64,000 nt of DNA from Mycolicibacterium arenosum (GTDB lineage: Bacteria; Actinomycetota; Actinomycetes; Mycobacteriales; Mycobacteriaceae): NCBI RefSeq assembly GCF_024320865.1, contig NZ_JANDBD010000006.1, positions 62,001 through 126,000 of the forward strand. The letters run 5' to 3'. A program made the translations under genes and the position numbers. Below, one piece after another: positions 8,807 through 17,253 of this stretch (the first letter of the stretch is position 1; the number at the start of each line of letters is the position of its first letter). Below the pieces are notes generated by a model that worked only from the letters and a program-made list of their open reading frames with translations, searched no databases and was not told where the DNA came from.

Positions 8807-9618
8807 GCCAGTTCCTTTCTCCACGCGAACACACGGTGCTCGAGGGCTACGAGGCCGCGCTCGATCAGGATCATCACGATGACGAAAAGCATTGTCCAGG
8901 ACAGCATGTCGTCTACCTGAAACTCCTGATAGGCCTTGCGGATCATGAACCCGACGCCGTTCTGGGCGCCGAAGACCTCGGTCAGCGCCTCGACCTTCCA
9001 CGCCATCGCGAACCCGTACCGCACGCCGACCAGGAGGAAGGCGCTGACGGCCGGAAGGTACACGTGCCGCAGGACGTCTCGGGGCGAGCGTTCGAACGCC
9101 TCGCACATCCGCAGCAGGTCTCCGTCAACCGAGTGAACCCCCTCGGCGACGTTGATCGCGATGAAGGGCACTGCCACCAATGCGGACACGACGATCGGTC
9201 CGCCCGGACCCACCCCGAAGATCACCAGAGCGAACACGGCGTAGGTGAGACCGGGGACGTTGCCGAGGACGAACATCGGTAGCGAGAGATAGGAGTTCAT
9301 GAATGCGCTGCGACCCATGAGGAACCCGAGTGGAAGGCCGGCCGCCACCGCGAGTGCGAAGCCGGCGCCGATTTTGGCGAGGGTGGTCGCGAAGTTCCCG
9401 GCTGCTTCACCCGAGGCGACGATGTCGACTACTCGTGCGAAGACCTCCAGCGGGCGGGGCACGATGTTGTCGTCGATCACGGCTGCCACCAACGCCCACG
9501 CCGCCACGACCGAGGCCAGCGTGCCCAGCGAGATGATCCACCGGACGTTTCGCCGATTGCGGGGCCCTGGGGTCGTGACTGCTGGTTGCGCCTGTAGCAC
9601 AACGGTGTTCGTGCTCAC
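8803..9618 (-). CDS. ABC importer permease (first)
   Basis: A 271-residue BPD_transp_1 permease with a first membrane span IISLGTLASVVAAWALVAA and an EAA-type loop LLRMCEAFERSPRDVLRHVYLPA, as in SsuC/TauC proteins. GTG 9618 overlaps the binding-protein stop (GTGA); its own stop overlaps the second permease. Two different permeases plus one ATPase gene is a common layout for nitrate/sulfonate-type importers that have been recruited for aromatic or heterocyclic acids. Confidence 0.9.
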   Translation of the reverse strand: MSTNTVVLQAQPAVTTPGPRNRRNVRWIISLGTLASVVAAWALVAAVIDDNIVPRPLEVFARVVDIVASGEAAGNFATTLAKIGAGFALAVAAGLPLGFLMGRSAFMNSYLSLPMFVLGNVPGLTYAVFALVIFGVGPGGPIVVSALVAVPFIAINVAEGVHSVDGDLLRMCEAFERSPRDVLRHVYLPAVSAFLLVGVRYGFAMAWKVEALTEVFGAQNGVGFMIRKAYQEFQVDDMLSWTMLFVIVMILIERGLVALEHRVFAWRKELA

Positions 9619-10709
9619 GAGTCGGCCCTCTCTGCGGGTAGGAAGCGCGGGTCGGCAACGTCGCCTTCGATGACGTGGGTCCGTCGCATCAGGTCGAAGA
9701 TGGACGCCTCGTCGTCGGCCCACTTCCGGTCGAAGCGGACGTCGTCCACCACCCAGTCGTGGTCGTCGACATAGGATTTGATGAAGTCGACGTCTTCCGG
9801 TGTGGCGACCGCGAAGTGCTGGGGGTAGCGCTCGATGATCTCGTCGCGGTGGGCCCGCCATTCCGTCAGCCCGCGATCCCAGAGGTCGAGGAACGCGGAG
9901 ACCTCCGTGGGATGAGCCTCAGCCCAGTCCTTGCGGGCGACGAAGACGTTGCCCATCGGACCGTCGTGGCCCGGTGCGTTCAGTTCGGCGAACAGGTCTG
10001 CCGATGACTTGCCGTCGTAGAGGGGGCGGACGCTTCCGGCCCGCAGCTCGTTGACCGAGAGGTCGGGATAGCAGATGCAGGCGTCGATCTCGTTTCGGGC
10101 CAGGAGTCCGGACAGGTTCTGGATGTCGGCGACGACCAGGTCGAAGTCCTGACCGCCGGTCAGATCCAGATCGTGCATCTGCTTGACCAGAGCACTCCAG
10201 ACCAGCGTGCCGGAGACGGTGGTGAAGACCCCTATCTTCTTGCCCGCGAGATCGGCGACGGACGCGGCGGGGTCGTCGGCCCGGACCATGATCCGACTGC
10301 GCTCGGTGTTGTAGCGCCCGATGACGACGGTCTCGCGTTCGGTCTGCTCCTCGAGGCCGGGCACTTCGAACGACGCCGACGAGATGATGTCGGCGTGTCC
10401 GCCCGCGAAGAGGCCGAACTCGTCCCACGTCGCGGACGTCTCGATACTGATGCCCGTGTCCCGCTCGAACTCGTCGACGATGCCCTCGTCGTGCATGTAG
10501 TCCCAGATCGGATCGGGAGCGAAGGTGAAGCGGATGACGCCGTCACGGGCGGCGCGCGACGATGCGGGACCGCCCAGTCCGGCGGCGCAGCCGGTCGCGC
10601 CGGCGAGCATCGCACCGACGGTGACGAGTGCGGTCAGCACACCCATCGGTCGGTTCATGTGTTGTGGACGCACGAGGTTCGTCTCGCTTTCGGTTGTGAT
10701 CGCTGTCAC
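9615..10709 (-). CDS. ABC importer substrate-binding lipoprotein (TauA/NMT1 type)
   Basis: A 364-residue periplasmic-type binding protein. The N-terminus has a hydrophobic segment MGVLTALVTVGAMLAG ending in ATGC, a plausible lipobox Cys, so it is probably anchored to the outer face of the membrane. GFTT-like ligand core blocks include AGKKIGVFTTVSGTLVWSAL and NEIDACICYPDLS. I took GTG 10709 because AGGTGA lies 9 nt upstream; an in-frame ATG at 10658 would give a more ordinary signal peptide but has no clear ribosome site. It is the first transport gene after the regulator and likely sets the specificity of the operon. Confidence 0.87.
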   Translation of the reverse strand: MTAITTESETNLVRPQHMNRPMGVLTALVTVGAMLAGATGCAAGLGGPASSRAARDGVIRFTFAPDPIWDYMHDEGIVDEFERDTGISIETSATWDEFGLFAGGHADIISSASFEVPGLEEQTERETVVIGRYNTERSRIMVRADDPAASVADLAGKKIGVFTTVSGTLVWSALVKQMHDLDLTGGQDFDLVVADIQNLSGLLARNEIDACICYPDLSVNELRAGSVRPLYDGKSSADLFAELNAPGHDGPMGNVFVARKDWAEAHPTEVSAFLDLWDRGLTEWRAHRDEIIERYPQHFAVATPEDVDFIKSYVDDHDWVVDDVRFDRKWADDEASIFDLMRRTHVIEGDVADPRFLPAERADS

Positions 10710-10780
10710 TGACAGGCATCACCTTGTCCCCGCGCGACCACCCGCCACAATGTCCTGCCGAACACACATCGGCGAATCGA

Positions 10781-10796
10781 ATGTCCGCCAGGACAT
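10781..10796. promoter_or_regulatory. Inverted repeat upstream of the importer operon
   Basis: ATGTCC (10781-10786), spacer GCCA, GGACAT (10791-10796). It lies between the regulator's stop and the binding-protein start. Its 14-bp core TGTCC-GCCA-GGACA matches the layout of the palindrome at 12641 (TGTCG-TCGA-CGACA), so it may be a binding site for the GAF/PucR-type regulator. Alternatively it is a weak stem ending the regulator transcript. Confidence 0.4.
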
Positions 10797-10800
10797 GTCG

Positions 10801-12618
10801 CTATCCGGCGGTGGCCACGTCGTGCACGGTCAGGGCGGCACTGAACTGCAGGGTCGTCGACGGCTCGGCCAACTCCACGCCGCACAGCTGCTCCACCCGG
10901 CGAAGGCGCTGCGTCACCGTGTTGGGGTGGATGTGCAGCGCGCTCGCCGTCCGATTCCTGTCGTTCCTGCACGCGAAGTAGGTGCGCAGCGTGTCGAGGA
11001 GATCGGTGTGGTGGGATGAGTCGTAGTCGAGCAGCGGGCCCAGTGTCCGCCGGGCGAAGGCCGCCAGTTGCGACGAGTCTTCGAGCTGGAGCAGTAGTCC
11101 GACGACGCCCAGATCGGCAAGCTGCACAACGGTATTCGTCCGACCGGCACGCAGTGCGATGTCCAGCGCGCCCTTGGCGGTCCGGTACGCCTCGGCGTAG
11201 GACGGTGTGCTGTCGACGGGATCCGCGGACACCGTGACGGTCGCGTCGACGTTCCTCGCCACCGAGCCCATGGCGCGCTGGACCAGAGCCGCCGCCGCGT
11301 CGCCCGACCCGATCGCCCGGCCCGGTTCGTCCTCCGTGATCGGCCACATGGTGACGATGTTGCCTCGGTGCATGGCCGACAGCGGACGCGGCGCATAGGG
11401 GCGGACGAGGTCTCCGACGAGTGACAGTGACCTCTGATAGATGCGGGACTCAGCGGGTTCGCCCGCGATGCTGAGTGCACCGACGATCAAGACGTGGGGT
11501 CGCGTGAGATCGTGGCCGAGCCGCTGTGCGCGCTGAAGCACCTGCTCGGAGATCACCGAACCACCGCCCAGGAGATCGGCCAGCAACTCGCCGCGCAGAC
11601 GGTGCTCGACCTCGGCCGCGGTGCGCATCCGCAGCAATTCCAGCGAGATGACCATCGAGGCGTGCTCCACCGCGCGGACACTCATGGCGTCGAGCTCCGA
11701 TTCCGTTGCGGGGAACCAGATTCGGGCGGCCGTGGCGTCGTCGCCGAGCCTGGCGATCGACACGCAGTACCGCGCGTCGTCATCGGGTCCGGTCACCGGG
11801 ACGGGCGCCGACGAAGTCGGCGGCTCGACGACGGCCGCGGCGCGCCACGTCGCGTTCGGCAACGCGGCGTCGTCACCGGCGATCGCCAGCACGACATTGC
11901 GGGCGTCGTCGATCAGCACCGGCCGGCCGATCAACTCGGCCAGCACCGCGGCGACACCGCTGAGCCCGCCCGACCGCAGGGTCACGGCCAGTAGGCGTTC
12001 GTGAATCTGCTCCGACCGGGTGAGCGCGTCGCGCTGCTCCCGCAGCGACTCGTTGAGCTGACGGAGCTGGTCCAGTCTTCTGGCCGAGGTCAGCGCGATG
12101 GCGGCGTGGTTGGCCAGGAGCGCGAGGCGTTCGATCTCGTAGTCGGTGAACGTGTGCACCGGCGTGTAGTAGCCGTTCAGTGTTCCCAGCACCTCGGCAC
12201 CGGCGATCAACGGCACGCAGACGATCGCGCGGTAGCCCTGCTCCCGTGCGACGCCGCCCCACGGGGTGAACTCGGGTTCTCCCGCGATGTCGCGGATGGC
12301 GACGGGCCGGCCGCTCTGGAACGCCTGCTTCGAGGGCGAACCACCGTCGAGGCGGACGGGCCGGTCGGTGTTGACGTGCTCGACGTAGTCCGCCGACAGG
12401 CCGCTCCAGCCGGTGATCACCAGGCTCTCGCCGGCGGGATCGGGGGTGAGCACGCCGCAGAAGTCGAAGCCGAGCAGCGTCCGCGCGGTATCCGCCACCT
12501 GGTCCAGGACGTGCTGGAGGTCTGCCGCCGACGTCGCCGCCGAGCTCAACGCTCGCAACGCACTCAGCCAGGTGAGGAGCTCCGCCCCTGGCTGTCGGCC
12601 CGAGTCCACCGTCGTCAC
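10801..12618 (-). CDS. GAF-domain PucR/CdaR-type transcriptional regulator
   Basis: A 605-residue cytosolic regulator. Residues about 20-190 look like a GAF ligand-sensing domain (LTWLSALRALSSAAT, then LLGFDFCGVLTPD and GYRAIVCVPLIAGAEVLGTL). A middle region resembles the GGDEF-like part of PucR/CdaR proteins. The C-terminus is the PucR-type helix-turn-helix: TYFACRNDRNRTASALHIHPNTV, then RLRRVEQLCG. The start is GTG 12618. It is divergent from the aldehyde dehydrogenase and lies ahead of the importer/hydroxylase operon, so it is the obvious candidate to control both arms in response to the substrate. Confidence 0.88.
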   Translation of the reverse strand: MTTVDSGRQPGAELLTWLSALRALSSAATSAADLQHVLDQVADTARTLLGFDFCGVLTPDPAGESLVITGWSGLSADYVEHVNTDRPVRLDGGSPSKQAFQSGRPVAIRDIAGEPEFTPWGGVAREQGYRAIVCVPLIAGAEVLGTLNGYYTPVHTFTDYEIERLALLANHAAIALTSARRLDQLRQLNESLREQRDALTRSEQIHERLLAVTLRSGGLSGVAAVLAELIGRPVLIDDARNVVLAIAGDDAALPNATWRAAAVVEPPTSSAPVPVTGPDDDARYCVSIARLGDDATAARIWFPATESELDAMSVRAVEHASMVISLELLRMRTAAEVEHRLRGELLADLLGGGSVISEQVLQRAQRLGHDLTRPHVLIVGALSIAGEPAESRIYQRSLSLVGDLVRPYAPRPLSAMHRGNIVTMWPITEDEPGRAIGSGDAAAALVQRAMGSVARNVDATVTVSADPVDSTPSYAEAYRTAKGALDIALRAGRTNTVVQLADLGVVGLLLQLEDSSQLAAFARRTLGPLLDYDSSHHTDLLDTLRTYFACRNDRNRTASALHIHPNTVTQRLRRVEQLCGVELAEPSTTLQFSAALTVHDVATAG

Positions 12619-12640
12619 GCACTCACCATCCCACGACGGG

Positions 12641-12654
12641 TGTCGTCGACGACA
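12641..12654. promoter_or_regulatory. 14-bp palindrome in the divergent promoter region
   Basis: TGTCGTCGACGACA is a perfect palindrome in the 103-bp gap between the regulator (start 12618) and the aldehyde dehydrogenase (start 12722). A shorter repeat GTGT-GACG-ACAC follows at 12702-12713. The spacing TGTCS-N4-SGACA recurs at 10782-10795. Likely operator for the neighbouring regulator; inferred from position and symmetry only. Confidence 0.5.
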
Positions 12655-12721
12655 TGCTTCGCGGGAAACAGTGTGGCCACGAACATTGAGGCGGCGCGGC
12701 GGTGTGACGACACTCATATCC

Positions 12722-14203
12722 ATGACCCAGACAGCCACCGACATGAGAGCGCTCGCACCAGTTGGTCGTCGCAGCATCGTCAATCCCGCCACCGGCGCCG
12801 TCATCGACGCCGTTCCCGAGCAGGGACCGGACGCCGTGGACACAGCCGTCGCCTCGGCGCTCGCGGCTTTCGAGGGCGGCGTCTGGCCGGCGATGGTCCG
12901 CAGCGAGCGGGCCGGACTGCTGCTCCGCATCGCCGACGCGATCGACGCCGACTCGGAGCGGTTGTACACGCTCGAAGCCCTCAACAACGGTCGGCCGATC
13001 ACCGAGACCCGCGCGCAACTCTCGCGGGTGCCGGAGTGGTTCCGCTACAACGCGGGCCTGCTCGCTTCCCAGCGTCAGTCCGTGCTGCCCGGCGATGGTC
13101 CGTACCTGACCTATCAGCAGCGCCTGCCCCTCGGCGTGTGCGGCATCATCACGCCGTTCAACCACCCACTGCTCATCCTGGCGCGCAGCCTGTCCGCCGC
13201 GCTGGCCAACGGCAACACCGTCGTTGTGAAGCCCTCGGAGTTGACCCCGCTGACCACCCTCGCGTTGCTGGACATCATGAGCGGCGCGGGCCTGCCCGAC
13301 GGCGTCGTCAACGTCGTGACCGGAGGCCGTGATGCCGGCATCCGGCTGACCCAGCACCCCGACGTCGCCAAGATCACGCTGACCGGCGGCACCGAGGCCG
13401 GCCGCGCCGCAGCCCTGGCCACCGCCGCCCGATTCGCCAGGGTCACAGCGGAACTAGGCGGCAAGACTCCTGTCCTCGTCTTCGACGACGTCGACCCGGT
13501 GGCCGCCGCGGAGGGCGCCGCCTTCGCGGCATTCGTCGCCGCGGGCCAGTCCTGCGTCGCCGGTTCCCGATTCCTGGTGCAGCGGGCCAACTACGACGCG
13601 TTCGTTACAGCGCTGGCAGCCCGCGCGAGGGACATCCGCATCGGTGATCCGACCCAGCCCGACACCCAGATGGGCCCACTCATCAGCGCCCGACAGCGGG
13701 ACAAGGTGCGCGGGCTCATCGAGACCGGCATCGCCGAGGGCGCCCGGCTCGCCGCGGGCGGGCGCCAACCGGACCTGCCAGAACCCTTGCGAGCGGGCTT
13801 CTTTCTGCAACCGACCGTGCTCGCCGACGCCACCATGGAGATGACGGTGGCGCGGGAGGAGATCTTCGGCCCGGTGGCCGTCGTCATCCCCTTCGACGAC
13901 GAGGACGACGCCGTCCGGATGGCGAATGACAACCGCTACGGCCTCGGTGCAGGGGTGTGGACCACCGACATCGGCCGCGCGCACCGCGTCGCCGCGCGCA
14001 TCGTCGCCGGCATGGTGTGGATCAACGACCACCACCGACTCGAACCATCCCTGCCGTGGGGCGGGGTGAAGGAGTCCGGTGTCGGCAAGGACGCGGGCTC
14101 CGAGTCCTTCGACGACTTCTCCTGGATCAAGACCATCGTCACTCGGACCGCGTCCGAGCCCGTCGACTGGTACGGCGGCCGCGAACAGGGACGGTTGAAC
14201 TGA
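12722..14203 (+). CDS. NAD(P)-dependent aldehyde dehydrogenase
   Basis: A 493-residue ALDH superfamily enzyme oxidising an aldehyde intermediate to the acid. The catalytic Cys is in AAGQSCVAGSRFLV, the general-base Glu in VTAELGGKTPVL, the Asn in GIITPFNHPLL, and the cofactor loop LTGGTEAGRAAA. ATG 12722 lacks a clear ribosome site; the frame is open further upstream into the regulator but that is shadow. First gene of the plus-strand arm; its stop overlaps the MFS transporter start (TGATG). Its likely substrate is a semialdehyde from ring opening, which is inference. Confidence 0.9.
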   Translation: MTQTATDMRALAPVGRRSIVNPATGAVIDAVPEQGPDAVDTAVASALAAFEGGVWPAMVRSERAGLLLRIADAIDADSERLYTLEALNNGRPITETRAQLSRVPEWFRYNAGLLASQRQSVLPGDGPYLTYQQRLPLGVCGIITPFNHPLLILARSLSAALANGNTVVVKPSELTPLTTLALLDIMSGAGLPDGVVNVVTGGRDAGIRLTQHPDVAKITLTGGTEAGRAAALATAARFARVTAELGGKTPVLVFDDVDPVAAAEGAAFAAFVAAGQSCVAGSRFLVQRANYDAFVTALAARARDIRIGDPTQPDTQMGPLISARQRDKVRGLIETGIAEGARLAAGGRQPDLPEPLRAGFFLQPTVLADATMEMTVAREEIFGPVAVVIPFDDEDDAVRMANDNRYGLGAGVWTTDIGRAHRVAARIVAGMVWINDHHRLEPSLPWGGVKESGVGKDAGSESFDDFSWIKTIVTRTASEPVDWYGGREQGRLN

Positions 14204-15591
14204 TGAGTATCGAAAGATCGACTTCGGCGCGGAATTCGGCGCACAGCCGCGGTTTCCGCGCCGAAATCACCAGAACTCAGTGGCTGGTGCTCGCCGGCAC
14301 GACGCTGGGATGGGGCCTCGACGGCTTCGCAGGCAGCCTCTACATCCTGGTCCTCGGGCCGGCGATGGGCGAACTGCTGCCGAACAGCGGTCTGCAAGCC
14401 GGCCCCGCGACCATCGGCTACTACGGCGGCATGACCGTGGCGCTGTTCCTGATCGGCTGGGCAACCGGAGGCATCCTGTTCGGCGTCCTCGCCGACCGAT
14501 TCGGACGCACTAGGGTGCTCTCCGTCGGCATCCTGACCTACGCGATCTTCAGCGCGCTGGCGGCGTTCGCCGACACCTGGTGGCAACTGGGCATACTGCG
14601 GTTCATCGCCGGACTCGGCTCCGGTGTCGAAGCGCCAGTCGGCGCCGCACTGATCGCCGAGACCTGGCGCAATCGCTTCCGGGCCCGCGCGGGCGGGATC
14701 ATGATGTCCGGGTACGCGTTCGGATTCTTCGCGGCCGCCGCCGCATACGCTCTGCTGGGCGAACACGGCTGGCGGTTCATGCTGGCGCTGGCCGGGTTGC
14801 CCGCGCTCCTCGTCTGGTTCATTCGTCGTTACGTCCCGGAGCCGCCCGAGATCTCGGCCCACCTGGAGGCGCGCCGTGAGCGGAAACGGCTGGGCACCAT
14901 GGCCGCTCACGACCGATTCGCACTCCGGCGACTGATCGAAGCTCCGCTGCGGCGGCCGATGCTCATCTGCACGGCACTCGCCACCGGTGCTCTGATCGCC
15001 TTCTGGAGCGTCACCACCTGGTACCCCCAGATCATCCGCCAGATCACCGCGGCAGATGAGCTGCCGAACGCGATCGCCGACCATCGAGTGGCTGTGGCCG
15101 CGATGCTGTTCAACGCCGGCGGCATCGTCGGTTACGCCTCCTGGGGATTCGTCGCCGACGCCGTCGGACGCCGCAGGGCGTTCCTGCTCAGCTTCGCCGT
15201 ATCCGCTGTCGCCGTGGCGTGGGTCTTCCCCTTCGACCGCAGCTACACCGAGTATCTGATCGCGCTGCCGTTCCTCGGTTTCGGATTGTTCGGCGCGCTG
15301 TCGGGCACGTTCATCTACGCCCCTGAATTGTTCCCGCCGAGCGTGCGGGCGACCGCTCTCGCGGTGTGCAACAGCGTCGGCCGCTACGTGACCGCGCTCG
15401 GCCCACTGGCCGCCGGGGCGATCGCCACCTCCTGGTTCGACGGCGACCTCGGACTGGCCACCGCCTCGGTGACCGCGCTCGGGTTGATCGCCGTTGTCGG
15501 ACTGGCGTTCGCCCGCGAAACACGCGGTGAACCCATGCCCGCTGATCCCGAAGTTCCCACTGTTCACCGCACCGAGAAGAGCGAGTCATGA
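14203..15591 (+). CDS. MFS transporter (aromatic acid/sugar transporter type)
   Basis: A 462-residue major facilitator with about 12 membrane spans. The loop-2/3 signature GVLADRFGRTRVLSVG and the matching loop-8/9 GFVADAVGRRRAFLLS are clear, and RFIAGLGSGVEAPVGAALIAE is the helix-4 to 5 motif of the MhbT/PcaK/YceI-like metabolite:H+ symporters. It could import the operon's substrate at high concentration or export an intermediate, alongside the ABC system of the divergent arm. Start ATG 14203 shares one base with the ALDH stop; its own stop overlaps the next start (ATGA). Confidence 0.9.
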   Translation: MSIERSTSARNSAHSRGFRAEITRTQWLVLAGTTLGWGLDGFAGSLYILVLGPAMGELLPNSGLQAGPATIGYYGGMTVALFLIGWATGGILFGVLADRFGRTRVLSVGILTYAIFSALAAFADTWWQLGILRFIAGLGSGVEAPVGAALIAETWRNRFRARAGGIMMSGYAFGFFAAAAAYALLGEHGWRFMLALAGLPALLVWFIRRYVPEPPEISAHLEARRERKRLGTMAAHDRFALRRLIEAPLRRPMLICTALATGALIAFWSVTTWYPQIIRQITAADELPNAIADHRVAVAAMLFNAGGIVGYASWGFVADAVGRRRAFLLSFAVSAVAVAWVFPFDRSYTEYLIALPFLGFGLFGALSGTFIYAPELFPPSVRATALAVCNSVGRYVTALGPLAAGAIATSWFDGDLGLATASVTALGLIAVVGLAFARETRGEPMPADPEVPTVHRTEKSES

Positions 15592-16778
15592 CCGAGTACA
15601 CAGGAGCATCCGCCATTGTCATCGGTGGCTCGATCGGAGGCCTCACCACGGCGCTGTTACTGCGCGACCTCGGGTTCACGGTGGACGTGTACGAGCGCAC
15701 CGCCACCGCGCTGGACGGCCGGGGCAGCGGCATCGTCCTGCAGCCCGACACCGTCCGCTGGTTCACCGAGCGCAGCACGCAGAACCTGGCCGACCTGAGC
15801 ACGTCGACCTCCTACGTGCAGTACCTCGACCGCAGCGGCGACCTGGTGTTCCGCGAGAAGTGCACGTGGACCTACACGTCGTGGGGGACCTTCTACCGGG
15901 CCCTGCTCGCCGACTTCGGTACAGAGCACTACCACTACGGCGAATACGCCTGCGGCTTCGATCAATACGAAGATTCCGCGACGGTGCGGTTCGTCAGCGG
16001 CAGGGTGGAATCCGCCGACCTGGTGGTGTTCGCCGACGGCGTCACCTCGGTGGCGCGGGAGCGGTTCGACGCCGACGCCGGGCTGCGCTACTCCGGCTAC
16101 ATCGGCTGGCGCGGCACCCTGCCGGTACGCGACCTCGACGAGAAGACGCGCGAGGTACTGCAGGACGCCATCACCTACGACGTCGTCCCCAACTCGCACA
16201 TCACGATGTACCCGATTCCCGGCGAGGGTGGTCTCGATCTCGACGACCAGCTGATGAACTACGTCTGGTACCGCAACGTCCCCGCCGGCCCCGAACTCAC
16301 CGAGATGTGCATCGACAAGCGGGGAATCCCCGGCTCGGTGTCCGTACACCCCGGTCAGGTCCAGGACCGCTACGTCGCGGAGATGAAGCGGGACGCCGCC
16401 GAGCTGCTGGCTCCCGCGGTGGCCGCGGTGGTAACGGCCACGAAAACGCCCTACGTGCAGGTGGTTTCCGATGCCAGGTCGTCGCGGATGGCCATGGGTC
16501 GGGTCGCGCTGATCGGCGATGCCGCCTGCGCGGCGCGCCCGCACGCCGCAGCCGGGACGGCGAAGGCTGCCGCCGACGGCTGGGCACTGGCTGCGGCACT
16601 GGGGGATGCCGGTGGCGACATCCGGGCCGCCCTGACCAAGTGGGAGCCGGCGCAGCTGCAACTGAGCGACTCGCTCCTGCGGCGCGTCGTGTCGATGGGT
16701 GAACGGTCCCAGTTCACCAACACGTGGACGCCGGGCGATCCCGACCTCCGCTTCGGCCTCTACGGACCGGGCCGCTAA
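15588..16778 (+). CDS. FAD-dependent monooxygenase, 2,6-dihydroxypyridine hydroxylase-like
   Basis: A 396-residue group A flavin monooxygenase. VIGGSIGGLTTALLLRDLGF is the FAD-binding start, followed by VDVYERT, and DGRGSGIVLQPDTVRW is very like 2,6-dihydroxypyridine 3-hydroxylases of nicotine catabolism. The second motif is FADGVTSVAR and the third VALIGDAACAARPHAAAGTAKA. It would insert one oxygen into an electron-rich ring using NAD(P)H and O2. It is coupled to the MFS gene by an ATGA overlap. It is a paralogue of the 6059 gene in the opposite arm, suggesting two successive ring hydroxylations. Confidence 0.88.
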   Translation: MTEYTGASAIVIGGSIGGLTTALLLRDLGFTVDVYERTATALDGRGSGIVLQPDTVRWFTERSTQNLADLSTSTSYVQYLDRSGDLVFREKCTWTYTSWGTFYRALLADFGTEHYHYGEYACGFDQYEDSATVRFVSGRVESADLVVFADGVTSVARERFDADAGLRYSGYIGWRGTLPVRDLDEKTREVLQDAITYDVVPNSHITMYPIPGEGGLDLDDQLMNYVWYRNVPAGPELTEMCIDKRGIPGSVSVHPGQVQDRYVAEMKRDAAELLAPAVAAVVTATKTPYVQVVSDARSSRMAMGRVALIGDAACAARPHAAAGTAKAAADGWALAAALGDAGGDIRAALTKWEPAQLQLSDSLLRRVVSMGERSQFTNTWTPGDPDLRFGLYGPGR

Positions 16779-16803
16779 CTCACCGCGTGCGAAAGGAATC
16801 ATC

Positions 16804-17253
16804 ATGACCGACAACAGCTTCCTGACCGACCTGCCACTGGCCGGCGATCTCGTCGCATCCGACTTCGACACCTGGCCGGACTGGCTCAGAACCGAGTTCA
16901 CCGACCACGCGTTCGACGGCGAGGTCGGCTCGCGTCTGCTCAGCGAGGACGGGCGGGTCCGCGTCTGGGAGATCCGGCTCGCCCCCGGCGAGCGTTGGCA
17001 CGCCCACCGGCACGTGCTGGACTACTTCTGGACCGCGATCAACGCCGGCACCAGCCGTCAGCACACCCACGACGGCACCGTGCGGGAGGTGTCGTACGCG
17101 GCTGGTGAAACCCGCCACTTCCGTTTCGGTGCAGGCGAATACCTGCTGCACGACATCGAGAACATCGGCACTGGCGAGCTGATCTTCACCACCGTGGAGC
17201 ACCTCGACAGTGCCAATGCGCCGCTGCCGATCTCGCGGGATGCGGCGCTGTGA
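16804..17253 (+). CDS. Small cupin-fold protein
   Basis: A 149-residue single-cupin protein. The metal-binding pattern HAHRHVLDYFW (about 60-70) and a following RQHTHDGT supply several His for a metal site; PGERW before it is the usual cupin turn. ATG 16804 has GAAAGGAA upstream. Its stop overlaps the amidohydrolase start by GTGA. It may be an isomerase, a dioxygenase for the hydroxylated ring product, or an accessory; the sequence alone does not decide. Soluble and cytosolic. Confidence 0.8.
   Translation: MTDNSFLTDLPLAGDLVASDFDTWPDWLRTEFTDHAFDGEVGSRLLSEDGRVRVWEIRLAPGERWHAHRHVLDYFWTAINAGTSRQHTHDGTVREVSYAAGETRHFRFGAGEYLLHDIENIGTGELIFTTVEHLDSANAPLPISRDAAL

Noticed and set aside
13936..15567. 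543-residue minus-strand frame under the MFS gene
   Set aside because: Shadow frame of the ALDH/MFS genes: Gln/Arg/Gly-rich, no domain, opposite to two clear genes.
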